The notes below the pieces were generated by a model. It was given only the letters and a program-made list of their open reading frames with translations. It had not been told where the DNA came from and did no database searches. A program made the translations under genes and the position numbers. From positions 1 through 64,000 of the forward strand of contig MPOT01000029.1 of assembly GCA_001896545.1 (NCBI GenBank): a stretch of 64,000 bases of DNA, in the 5' to 3' direction. Of the stretch, positions 35,885 through 43,924 are shown one piece after another (the stretch's first letter is position 1; the number at the start of each line of letters is the position of its first letter). Origin of the DNA: Tepidanaerobacter sp. EBM-38 (GTDB lineage: Bacteria; Bacillota; Thermosediminibacteria; Thermosediminibacterales; Tepidanaerobacteraceae).

Positions 35885-36726
35885 AATATAAGGAACTGTT
35901 TTTGGAATACTTGCAAATAGTTTTAGGATCTTTTATTGGCGCATTAAGTCTTACAATGTTTCTTATTCCTAACAAAGTAGCCGCAGGCGGTGTCAGCGGT
36001 CTTGCGACAGTCTTATATTATCTTTTTAAGCTACCAGTAGGGTGGATAATGCTGCTGTTTAATATCCCACTTTTCTTATCAGGAATAATTTTCCTGGGCA
36101 AAAGTGTTGGTATAAAAACGCTAGTAGGCAGTCTCCTGTTTTCTGTTTTTACAGAGCTAACTGCTAATTTTCCTGTAGTAACTAGAGATTTGATGCTTTC
36201 TGCCGTATATGGAGGCATAATCTTGGGAATAGGCCTGGGCATTGTTTTTAGAGTAAGGGGCTCAACCGGCGGAACTGATTTGGCAGCTATGATTTTAAAT
36301 CACTTTATACCGTCAATAAGTGTGGGACAGGGCATACTAATAATAGATTTTTTTGTTATAATCTTAAGCGGTATAGCCTTCAATTGGGAACTTGCCATGT
36401 ATGCATGGATTGCTTTGTTTGTGAGCAGCAAAGTGATTGATTTAATTCAAGAAGGTTTTAACTATGCAAAAGCCGTATACATAATATCAAACGAAACAGA
36501 AGAAATATCACAAAAAATACTTACAGAAATGGAGCGAGGTCTCACTTTTATCAAAGCAGAAGGCGGATTTACCAGACAGGACAAAAATGTTTTACTTTGC
36601 GTGATAACCCGCTTAGAAGTATCTAAGCTAAAAAATATAGTTCATCAAACAGACCCCCGGGCTTTTGTAATTATCCATGATGTGCATGAAGTTTTAGGTG
36701 AAGGTTTTAGCTATAAAAATGATTAA
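35881..36726 (+). CDS. YitT-family membrane protein (DUF161/DUF2179)
   Basis: The 281-residue protein has about five or six membrane helices in residues 10-200 (YitT_membrane: GALSLTMFLIPNKVAAGGVSGLATVLYYLFKLPVGW, RGSTGGTDL). A cytoplasmic DUF2179 domain follows (about 205-281: ISNETEEISQKILTEMERGLTFIKAEGGFTR). The transport substrate is unknown. The ATG overlaps the tagA stop by 4 bp, so it is translated with the wall-polymer genes, although yitT genes occur in many contexts and a direct role in glycan work is unproven. Confidence 0.9.
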   Translation: MKYKELFLEYLQIVLGSFIGALSLTMFLIPNKVAAGGVSGLATVLYYLFKLPVGWIMLLFNIPLFLSGIIFLGKSVGIKTLVGSLLFSVFTELTANFPVVTRDLMLSAVYGGIILGIGLGIVFRVRGSTGGTDLAAMILNHFIPSISVGQGILIIDFFVIILSGIAFNWELAMYAWIALFVSSKVIDLIQEGFNYAKAVYIISNETEEISQKILTEMERGLTFIKAEGGFTRQDKNVLLCVITRLEVSKLKNIVHQTDPRAFVIIHDVHEVLGEGFSYKND

Positions 36727-36759
36727 AAAAAGATTATTTTCTAAGGAGTGATTTTCAAG

Positions 36760-37581
36760 ATGAGTATATCTTGTGAAACTATCAATGAACTTAACTCTAA
36801 AGCGCGTATTATTCGCCGCCATATTGTCGAAATGATTGCTGAAGCGGGTTCGGGTCATCCCGGTGGGTCATTATCAAGCGCAGATATTGTTACTGCACTG
36901 TACTTTCATGTAATGAATGTAGACCCTCAAAATCCTCATTGGCCGGAAAGAGACAGGTTTGTCTTATCTAAAGGCCATGCGGCTCCGCTTCTATATGCAG
37001 TCCTAGCAGAAAAGGGATTTTTCCCCAAAGAAGAATTACTAACCCTCAGAAAGACAGGTTCCATGCTTCAAGGGCATCCTGACATGAAATCAACTCCGGG
37101 TCTGGATATGACTACAGGCTCTTTAGGCCAGGGTTTATCAGCCGCAAATGGTATGGCACTTGCGGCAAAATTGGATAACAAATCCTATAGGGTATATGTA
37201 GTAATGGGTGATGGCGAGCTTGAGGAAGGTCAGATTTGGGAAGCAGCCATGACTTCAGCGCATTACAAATTAGATAATTTGACGGCTTTTGTAGACAACA
37301 ACGGTTTGCAAATAGATGGTCCAATTCAAAAAGTAATGTCACCGGAAAACATACAAGAGAAGTTTAAAGCTTTTGGTTGGAATGTAATCGATATAGACGG
37401 GCACGATATGAAGCAGATTCTTGAGGCTGTTGAGGAAGCTAAGACCGTAAAAAGCAGACCTACTGTCATAGTTGCGAAAACTGTAAAAGGTAAAGGTGTG
37501 CCTTTTATGGAAAATCAGGTAGGTTGGCACGGAAAAGCCCCATCTCTTGAACAGGTAAAAGAGGCTTTACAGTCTATATAA
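36760..37581 (+). CDS. Transketolase, N-terminal (TPP-binding) subunit
   Basis: The 273-residue half-transketolase carries the thiamine diphosphate site: EAGSGHPGGSLSSADIV, SKGHAAPLLYAVLAEKGF, TGSLGQGLSAANGMALAAKL and GDGELEEGQIWEAAMTSAHYKLDNL. Together with the next gene it forms the two-subunit transketolase common in Clostridia and archaea, moving two-carbon ketol units in the non-oxidative pentose phosphate pathway. ATG 36760 follows AAGGAG; the GTG at 36748 overlaps that site. The subunits are separated by 24 bp. Confidence 0.94.
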   Translation: MSISCETINELNSKARIIRRHIVEMIAEAGSGHPGGSLSSADIVTALYFHVMNVDPQNPHWPERDRFVLSKGHAAPLLYAVLAEKGFFPKEELLTLRKTGSMLQGHPDMKSTPGLDMTTGSLGQGLSAANGMALAAKLDNKSYRVYVVMGDGELEEGQIWEAAMTSAHYKLDNLTAFVDNNGLQIDGPIQKVMSPENIQEKFKAFGWNVIDIDGHDMKQILEAVEEAKTVKSRPTVIVAKTVKGKGVPFMENQVGWHGKAPSLEQVKEALQSI

Positions 37582-37605
37582 ATATATTTGTGGAGGAGAT
37601 ATCAG

Positions 37606-38532
37606 ATGACCAAGATTGCAACTCGAGAAGCCTATGGAGAGGCCTTGGCCGAAATAGGTGAAGAGATAAAAGATATTGTAGTTTTAGATGCTGACCTTTC
37701 GGGTTCTACTAAGACAGCTATTTTTGCGAAAAAATATCCTGAACGATTTTTTAATATTGGTATAGCAGAACAGGATTTAATGGGTACTGCAGCAGGGCTT
37801 GCAACTTGCGGCAAAATACCGTTTGCCAGCACTTTTGCAATATTTGCTACCGGAAGAGCATTTGAGCAGGTTAGAAATTCAATATGTTATCCAAAGCTAA
37901 ATGTAAAAATTGCAGCGACACATGCCGGCCTAACTGTTGGTGAAGATGGAGCTACACATCAGTCTATTGAGGATTTAGCTCTTATGCGGACATTGCCGAA
38001 TATGACAGTAATAAATCCGGCCGATGCTGTTGAAGCAAAAAAAGCTGTGAGAGCTGCGGCCGCTCATGAAGGTCCGGTTTATCTTCGCTTTGGCAGATTG
38101 GCAGTAGAAACTATATTCGAAGAGGATTCTGAGTTTGAAATAGGTAAGGGCAAAATCCTTAGAGAAGGTAATGATGTAGCCATAATAGCTACGGGAATAA
38201 TGGTGGGAGAAGCTTTAAAGGCTGCAGAAATTCTTGAAAAAAGCGGCTTAAAAGCAATGGTGATAAATATTCATACATTAAAACCAATTGATGAAGAAAT
38301 AATTTTAAAGGCTGCAGAATGTGGTGCGATTGTCACTGCTGAGGAACATACCATTATCGGTGGGCTGGGCAGTGCGGTAGCAGAAGTCCTAGCCGAGAAA
38401 AAGCCAACACCAATGAAAAGAATAGGAATAAAAGATAAATTCGGCCAGTCAGGCAAGCCTGAAGAATTGTTAAAACTGTATAACCTGACGGCAGAAGATA
38501 TAGTAAAAGCCGCAAAAGAAATAAAAAGATAA
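37606..38532 (+). CDS. Transketolase, C-terminal subunit
   Basis: The 308-residue partner holds the pyrimidine-binding and C-terminal domains: VVLDADLSGSTKTAIFAKKYPERFFNIGIAEQDLMGTAAGLA, THAGLTVGEDGATHQSIEDLALMRTLPNM, VYLRFGR and the regulatory-like C-domain ending EELLKLYNLTAEDIV. ATG 37606 follows GGAGGAG. A T-tailed hairpin ends the operon just after the stop. Sequence resembles the DXS C-half too, but the pairing with the N-subunit settles it. Confidence 0.94.
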   Translation: MTKIATREAYGEALAEIGEEIKDIVVLDADLSGSTKTAIFAKKYPERFFNIGIAEQDLMGTAAGLATCGKIPFASTFAIFATGRAFEQVRNSICYPKLNVKIAATHAGLTVGEDGATHQSIEDLALMRTLPNMTVINPADAVEAKKAVRAAAAHEGPVYLRFGRLAVETIFEEDSEFEIGKGKILREGNDVAIIATGIMVGEALKAAEILEKSGLKAMVINIHTLKPIDEEIILKAAECGAIVTAEEHTIIGGLGSAVAEVLAEKKPTPMKRIGIKDKFGQSGKPEELLKLYNLTAEDIVKAAKEIKR

Positions 38533-38542
38533 AAACTGAAGG

Positions 38543-38575
38543 GGGGCTGTTGCAATAATGCAATGGCTCCTTTTT
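38543..38575 (+). terminator. Terminator after transketolase genes
   Basis: A stem of about 12 bp (GGGGCTGTTGCA with TGCAATGGCTCC, three G-U pairs) has loop ATAA and is followed by TTTTT. Confidence 0.75.
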
Positions 38576-38607
38576 AAAAGGCAAAGCGGAAGCCACATTA
38601 ATTTTTA

Positions 38608-38644
38608 CAATAAAAATAAACGCCGCAGATTATTCTGCAGCGTT
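38608..38644 (-). terminator. Terminator of the minus-strand nif3-amidohydrolase-permease operon
   Basis: Read on the minus strand, AACGCTGCAG pairs with CTGCGGCGTT (one G-U) around a 6-base loop and is followed by TTTATTTTTATT, 27 bp after the permease stop. Confidence 0.8.
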
Positions 38645-38670
38645 ACTTGTCAATTTATCCCAATGATGAA

Positions 38671-39756
38671 TTATACCATTGGTGTCAATATCCAAGCTAA
38701 AGCAAATGCACTGAATACACGGATTGCCAAACCTACAAGGGCTGCTTGCATGGCTTCGCCACCGGTAAGGTCAGAGCTTTGTGACCATACAGCAGGAATT
38801 TGAGCAAAAGGTATCTGCAAAGGCAGGCCTGATGCAGCAAGGATAAATGAACCTATGGCGAAACGTGTTGGCATAGTTCCGATTGTTTCGACCAGTGTAT
38901 TCATTGCAAGTGTTGGTGCAACAAGGATTGATTGCATACCGGTTGCAGGGTCAATCGATAAAGCATTAAGGAATGCAGACATTGCTGATTCGATAGGTGC
39001 CCATATTCCCATATATTCAAGTAATCCTATTATGGCGAAAACTACAACGACAGCTGGTATTAGTAATAAGAACATTAATTCAGCACCTTCTCGAGCTCCA
39101 TTCATTAGAGTGGTAAACAGAGGAGTGCTAGGTGTAAAGCTTGGCATTTCGCTGATATCTTTGTACTGAACGTCTCTGTAGAGGGTCTTGCTGAGAAGAA
39201 AGGGTATCACGATAACAGGAAGTAGTATTCCGATTATTACAATAGGAAATGCCCAAATTCCCTTTGATGCAAAAGCTACTAAGCCCAGCATAAAAGTTGA
39301 GAAGGATTGTTGTGATTGAAACATGGTAGCAACAGCTATTTTCTGTTCATCTTTTGTAGCTCCTGCTTTCTTTAATGCAGGTCCGGTTATTCTTCCTGAT
39401 GCGTTTATATCTCCGAGTATGTTATAAATAGCGGGAACGATAATTAACGGGGTGATTTTCATAATCTTTGCAAGCGGGGTAAAAATACGCACTAAGGCAT
39501 CGGTAAAACCGAGACGTTCCAAGATACGGCCGGTCATAACACTCAATATGATGGCAGTACCTAGGGTGCCTGTAAGATATACATTAACTACAGGTCCGAC
39601 AGCTTTTTTCAACATTGCATCAAAACTACCGCCGATAATTTCTGGTTTAACAAAAAGAATAATAAGGGTAAGGGCAATAAGAGACATACCAACATACTCA
39701 ATATTCGATATTGGACGAGCCTTACCTTTAGTTGCCTCATTTTCCTTAACAGCCAT
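38671..39756 (-). CDS. Nucleoside-recognition (Gate) domain permease
   Basis: The 361-residue integral membrane protein has about nine to ten helices and two Gate-domain halves (LTGTLGTAIILSVMTGRILERLG; AMSAFLNALSIDPATGMQSILVAPTLAMNTLVETIGTMPTRFAIGSFILAASGLPLQI). It is related to YjiG/YjiH and spore maturation protein folds and to concentrative nucleoside transporters. Transport of a nucleoside, base or related metabolite is a family-level guess. It is the last gene of a three-gene operon with an amidohydrolase, suggesting that it brings in or exports the amidohydrolase substrate or product. The ATG is preceded by AAGGAGG. Confidence 0.78.
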   Translation of the reverse strand: MAVKENEATKGKARPISNIEYVGMSLIALTLIILFVKPEIIGGSFDAMLKKAVGPVVNVYLTGTLGTAIILSVMTGRILERLGFTDALVRIFTPLAKIMKITPLIIVPAIYNILGDINASGRITGPALKKAGATKDEQKIAVATMFQSQQSFSTFMLGLVAFASKGIWAFPIVIIGILLPVIVIPFLLSKTLYRDVQYKDISEMPSFTPSTPLFTTLMNGAREGAELMFLLLIPAVVVVFAIIGLLEYMGIWAPIESAMSAFLNALSIDPATGMQSILVAPTLAMNTLVETIGTMPTRFAIGSFILAASGLPLQIPFAQIPAVWSQSSDLTGGEAMQAALVGLAIRVFSAFALAWILTPMV

Positions 39757-39888
39757 TAAAGAGACCTCCTTGTATAAATTTTTAGTAATTAGTAAAATTA
39801 ATAATAGTGAGTAATATAATAATTAATACATTACTTTGCTTTGAAAATAATCACCTCCAGAAATTAATGATTTATCTATAAGCTTTAA

Positions 39889-41091
39889 TTAACATCTATT
39901 AAACTCTATTAAACCATCTTTAATAACTGTGGTAATAGATTCGGTGTCTGTAAAGTCAAAAACAGGCAATCCTTTGGAAAGGATGATATCAGCTCTTTTG
40001 AGTTTTGCAATTGAACCTATCTCTGCTTCCAAGCCCATGATTTTAGCAGCATTTATAGTTATCATTTTTAGGCAGTCAGCCTTTGCAACACCATGCTTAC
40101 TTAAATATTCAAAAGTGGGTTTACAGATTTTTAAAAAGTCTTTAGGCCCGACCATTTTTATATCATCTAAGCCAACAGCTTTTGCATGTACCGGCAAATA
40201 TGAATCAGTGGCTATAGCTGTTGTTACCCCGGCGTTTAAGGCATTGTAGATATCCTCCGGTGTATTTGGAGAACTACTTGTTCCACCATGTGGTGTAGCA
40301 ACAAGGAAAATATTCTTTCGAGCCATTTCGTCAAATTGACTGGCGTTGGCACCATGACCGTGGTGAACCACATCACCGCCCGCATCTATAAACAACTGGA
40401 TATTGTCAGCACCTTCGATATGTGCCCCTATTTTTTTGCCCAGCGAGTGAAATATATTAACAATTTCGAAAATATCCTCACTATCAAAAATACGTTTTCC
40501 ACCATTAGGCACAAGATGACAGGGCAGATTAGCTACTGTAGCGGTTATGAATATATTTTCTCCTGGGAATTCACTTTCAACTGCCAGCCTAGCATAGTGC
40601 TCGTTATCTAAATCATCAAGGGTCAAATTACCTCCCGGTCGCAGTGACGAAGTATAAGCCAATGGTTCAGTACCTAAACAGCACATCCCGGCAGCAAATT
40701 TAATATTTAAAACCGTATTCCGAGCTGCATCTTTTAGTACCTCTAAAGGAGCCGATAATAACGGGTGACCCAGGTGATGATCACCTATCGTGGTAATACC
40801 GCTTTTCAAACAATCGAGGTAATTTGATATAGCGGCTATTGTTTGGGATTTACCTCTGATGTGATGAACTCCTTCAGTGGCATATTCGCATAAATGAGTA
40901 TGGCAATCTACCAGTCCCGGCATTACAACCAACCCAGTAGCATCTATTACTTCACAGGCATCAAGATTTTCAGCCGTTTCATTATCAACAATATCTGAAA
41001 TAATTCCATTTTTAATCAATACAGATTTATATTGCTCATGGGGGGAATCCATAGTTAGTATGCGACCATTCTTAATAACTAAGTCCCACAA
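39889..41091 (-). CDS. Metal-dependent amidohydrolase
   Basis: The amidohydrolase-superfamily enzyme of about 400 residues resembles imidazolonepropionase-type proteins. The small N-terminal beta domain leads to VVMPGLVDCHTHLCEYA with the HxH metal pair. Later ligands are GAHIEG, DVVHHGHG and the catalytic Asp in IATDSYLP, all present, so the enzyme should be active on a cyclic amide or amidine such as a purine, pyrimidine or hydantoin. The start is uncertain: TTG 41091 fits GGGGTG best, while ATG 41097 or GTG 41100 would add two or three residues. It is 21 bp after the nif3-like gene and 132 bp before the permease. Confidence 0.85.
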   Translation of the reverse strand: MWDLVIKNGRILTMDSPHEQYKSVLIKNGIISDIVDNETAENLDACEVIDATGLVVMPGLVDCHTHLCEYATEGVHHIRGKSQTIAAISNYLDCLKSGITTIGDHHLGHPLLSAPLEVLKDAARNTVLNIKFAAGMCCLGTEPLAYTSSLRPGGNLTLDDLDNEHYARLAVESEFPGENIFITATVANLPCHLVPNGGKRIFDSEDIFEIVNIFHSLGKKIGAHIEGADNIQLFIDAGGDVVHHGHGANASQFDEMARKNIFLVATPHGGTSSSPNTPEDIYNALNAGVTTAIATDSYLPVHAKAVGLDDIKMVGPKDFLKICKPTFEYLSKHGVAKADCLKMITINAAKIMGLEAEIGSIAKLKRADIILSKGLPVFDFTDTESITTVIKDGLIEFNRC

Positions 41092-41112
41092 TAGCATCAC
41101 CCCAAAGAAATT

Positions 41113-42123
41113 TTATTTTTTGTCGTGTATAAGGTAGTTTTCAGTAATAAACTTGGCATAATCTTTAATCGTTGCAGAGCCAAAATCTTTAAGCGGAGTG
41201 GAACATATCCTCTCCCGGAAAATCACAATCTCAACATCTTCCGGCAAGTAATGTCTTAAAGCATATGCAAGAGGTAGTCCATTTTCAAAGACTTCCAAAG
41301 CATGGGAATTGCCGCAAATAAAGTTCAAGCCTAGTTCTTTAGCTTTATAGACTAAGTCACTGTCCATTTTGACACGGCTTATTGTAGCTAAGACAGTATC
41401 GATTTCAGGATGTTCACTCTTTGCTTTTTCTAGATGTTCAGCTGTAAATCCGGTATGTGGGAAAATATGCAAAATTGTATTTACCGGAGTGTCTTTTGTG
41501 CCCAACAATATTTCTCCCTGAACAGCAGTAGCGGAGTCTTTAATTTCACTGCAGTTAAAGTGGATTCTTTCTGTTCCCATTACTTGATGCTCTTTGTCCA
41601 TGTCCATCATTTTGTTTAGACGATTTAAAATATCACCCAAGGTTTTTATTTCGTCTAATGTTTTACCGACATACATAATATTTCCAGGGATACCTCCATA
41701 TCTTATATCCGTATAAAAAGGCTTATGGCCATGAATATAGGAAATGCCAGGATGTAAACCGTGAAAAGCTTCATGAAGTTCAAATACTGAAATATTATAA
41801 AGATCCAAATAGCAGCTTAGAGTTACCCCGCCTGAATTTGCCGCATCAGCAATGGGATGGTGAGCTACAATGACGTCTACTCCTGTTGCACCAGCAAGTT
41901 CAATATTTCCTTCGGTAAGTGTCATTGTTACGGCAACTTTTTTAATTTCTGCTTCAGGGTTTCCGTAAACAAGACCCGGAGTTTCCATTACTGCTTTTCC
42001 AGGAATATTTGATGACTTCATCACAACAAATGGGTTCTTAGCTGTAAATACATCGCCTAAATCCTTGACTACCCTCCCTCCTGTTATATTGTCCAGTACT
42101 TCGATTAGATCCTTTACCTTCAT
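41113..42123 (-). CDS. Nif3-like dinuclear metal-centre protein
   Basis: The 336-residue protein has the NIF3/DUF34 hallmarks: VDVIVAHHPI near residue 82, where the paired histidines bind metal, and a later GNSHALEVFE segment. The middle part is longer and more divergent than the typical 250-370-residue YbgI/YqfO proteins. NIF3 relatives are often annotated as GTP cyclohydrolase 1 type 2 homologues, but a general enzymatic role is not established. It leads an operon with the amidohydrolase and Gate permease, pointing to a metal-dependent step on the same nucleobase-like metabolite. The ATG follows AAGGAGG by eight bases. Confidence 0.72.
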   Translation of the reverse strand: MKVKDLIEVLDNITGGRVVKDLGDVFTAKNPFVVMKSSNIPGKAVMETPGLVYGNPEAEIKKVAVTMTLTEGNIELAGATGVDVIVAHHPIADAANSGGVTLSCYLDLYNISVFELHEAFHGLHPGISYIHGHKPFYTDIRYGGIPGNIMYVGKTLDEIKTLGDILNRLNKMMDMDKEHQVMGTERIHFNCSEIKDSATAVQGEILLGTKDTPVNTILHIFPHTGFTAEHLEKAKSEHPEIDTVLATISRVKMDSDLVYKAKELGLNFICGNSHALEVFENGLPLAYALRHYLPEDVEIVIFRERICSTPLKDFGSATIKDYAKFITENYLIHDKK

Positions 42124-42457
42124 CTAGTGTTCCTCCTTTTTTAAATACAGATTAAAGTTCTGGCAAAATCCAAAATCTGCCGAAAAACTAAAGGTTTTGA
42201 TTTTGTTTATAAATAGGATGTGTTCCAATATATTTATTTATTCCCTATTTATTCCCTCATCAGTGATGAGCTACACATATTATACTACGACATTTAAAAC
42301 AAAAGTCCTTCCAATAATTCAATTTTATTGTAAAAATATAAAAAATTTCTACAGTGCATATCTTACAAAAACTCCAAACATTCAATTTATAAAATTGCTT
42401 AAATTGAATTTCAAACTTTTTCAGTGAAACTAAATAAATTCTGTAAGTTCTTTTTAT
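42124..42457. other. Gene-free upstream region of the nif3 operon
   Basis: AT-rich, with no convincing gene; a 76-residue open frame at 42197 lacks a ribosome binding site and has random composition. A bulged inverted repeat (CAAAATCCAAAATC near 42166 with GGTTTTGATTTTG near 42190) lies 40-80 bp upstream of the nif3-like start and may be regulatory. Confidence 0.3.
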
Positions 42458-42591
42458 AGATAGTTAACTTGGACAAAAATAGAGGCCGCCAAATAAATAC
42501 CTCTCTAAAGGAAAATTACACTACCATTCTCGATATGAAAATAGCATAACAGTTCCCTTAAAGGTATTTATTTGACGGCCTCGAACTATCT
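42458..42591. repeat. Nested inverted-repeat element of 134 bp
   Basis: An inner 21-bp inverted repeat, 42482-42502 (GAGGCCGCCAAATAAATACC and one more base) with 42562-42582, has a single mismatch (C/T) and encloses 59 bp. An outer repeat AGATAGTT (42458-42465)/AACTATCT (42584-42591) is followed by TTTTT. No protein is encoded. It could be a MITE-like remnant, a long terminator or a structured RNA. No second copy was found in this window, and no target-site duplication is evident. Confidence 0.65.
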
Positions 42592-42672
42592 TTTTAAGAT
42601 CTTTCTTATCCAGTCAATTATAAAATTTTTCACAAAGTCCTATTTACAAGCTATCAAATAAATTTTAGTTTG

Positions 42673-43050
42673 TCAAGCGTTTTTTGAAAAAATTTTTTCA
42701 AAAAACTCTTCTACCGGCTCAACGGTAATTATTATCATACCGGCCAATTGATTTACAGGGTCGTAATCTTTTAATATTGTGCGTACCTTTAATTGAAATT
42801 TATCTTCAAAATATGTTTTAATTCTGATTTTAAATTCATTTAATAATGCCAGATCCATCAATCTAGCAGTAAATGCGTCTTTTTCATCTATATGCCTTAG
42901 TACAGAGATTCTTCGATTTAATGCTAAAATAATAATTTTATCTCCAATGATATCTATTTTCTGCCAATCTAAACCTCGGCCATACATTTCTTCATTTACT
43001 TGATTATTTATTTTAATAAGTTCTTGCTTAAAATCGCCAATATTCTTCAA
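42673..43050 (-). CDS. DUF2294/MpsC-like small protein
   Basis: The 125-residue soluble protein has an arrangement like DUF2294 (now also named MpsC-like): N-terminal helix, GRGLDWQKIDIIGDKIIILALNRRISVLRH, a long helix and LKDYDPVNQLAGMIIITVEP. Relatives occur near transport or anion-handling genes, but the biochemical role is uncertain. The TTG start is eight bases after AAGGAG. It faces away from the orphan gene at 43250 and towards the hairpin element, which may serve as its terminator. The family assignment rests on remembered pattern rather than a search. Confidence 0.5.
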   Translation of the reverse strand: MKNIGDFKQELIKINNQVNEEMYGRGLDWQKIDIIGDKIIILALNRRISVLRHIDEKDAFTARLMDLALLNEFKIRIKTYFEDKFQLKVRTILKDYDPVNQLAGMIIITVEPVEEFFEKIFSKNA

Positions 43051-43249
43051 AATTTCATCTCCTTTACATTATATTATAATAAAGTCTAATATAAGTATAC
43101 ACTTTGGCACACGAACTATATTCTACGAAATAATAAATTTTTCCTGCCTTATAAAAAAATAAATATTTGCATGGAAATGTAGCAACTAACAAGCCCTATG
43201 AATATCATGGAATGAAGTGGTAAATTTTTTAGAAGGGGGGCATGCTACA

Positions 43250-43726
43250 ATGCAGGTAGCAATTGAACTGTATCTTCAAAGAGGTTTGAGCGTTATGGAT
43301 AACAGTTTTATAAATTTAAAGCTTATGTACAATAGTAAAATAATTGAAGAAAGCTGTTCTGAGGATGTTTTTGAATTTTTCGGAATGATTCTTAGCGGAA
43401 AAAGACTAGCTGCTTTAGGAAGAAAAAGATATTATGACAGTAATTATTTAATGGGAAGAATTTTTGAGGCAGATCCGGCATCACCTATGAATTTTTTATT
43501 TATAGACCCGGAAGATGATATTAAACTCATTATAGAAACAAATATTTGGCTTGATCCGGGAATCATGGTTCAAGATGTTTTGCTAAAAATATTTTCCGAC
43601 AAAAAAGAACTGAATATTCCTTTAAACAGACCTGATGTTAAAACAGATTGGTCAGGTCGGGGAACTTTTACGATTGATATAGGCGAGTTTATAAAAGAGC
43701 TGAATGCTGAAAGAGTAAAACTGTAA
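43250..43726 (+). CDS. Orphan soluble protein of unknown function
   Basis: The 158-residue protein from ATG 43250 follows AGAAGGGGGG; the frame opens earlier at GTG 43217 but that start precedes the ribosome binding site. It has no signal or membrane segment, is mixed alpha/beta and slightly charged, and ends IDIGEFIKELNAERVKL. I recognise no family. It is a single-gene transcript, closed by a terminator beginning at its stop codon, between the DUF2294-like gene (divergent) and the GT-GH130 locus. Confidence 0.6.
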   Translation: MQVAIELYLQRGLSVMDNSFINLKLMYNSKIIEESCSEDVFEFFGMILSGKRLAALGRKRYYDSNYLMGRIFEADPASPMNFLFIDPEDDIKLIIETNIWLDPGIMVQDVLLKIFSDKKELNIPLNRPDVKTDWSGRGTFTIDIGEFIKELNAERVKL

Positions 43727-43758
43727 AAATATGCCCTGTTTAAAACAGGGCATATTTT
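43726..43758. terminator. Perfect 15-bp terminator hairpin
   Basis: AAAATATGCCCTGTT (43726-43740) pairs completely with AACAGGGCATATTTT (43744-43758) around loop TAA. It starts at the last base of the preceding stop codon. Confidence 0.9.
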
Positions 43759-43924
43759 ATGCTAAAAAATAACTATGGATAATATAATGGCAAATTTACA
43801 ATAATATTAGTGTATGAACAGGCAAATAATAGATATAGCTATTTTGCAAAAACTTTTTAATAAAATTGAAATACAGTTATGATATAAATTTACGATTATA
43901 TAAATATATTAAGGAGAAATGCAC

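Noticed and set aside
36760-38532. Broken (frameshifted) transketolase
   Set aside because: Each half has its own ribosome binding site and complete domain boundaries; split transketolase is normal in this group.
42197-42427. 76-residue plus-strand ORF upstream of the nif3 operon
   Set aside because: No ribosome binding site, AT-driven composition (Ile, Phe, Lys, Asn, Tyr), no partner gene; it reads as chance open frame.
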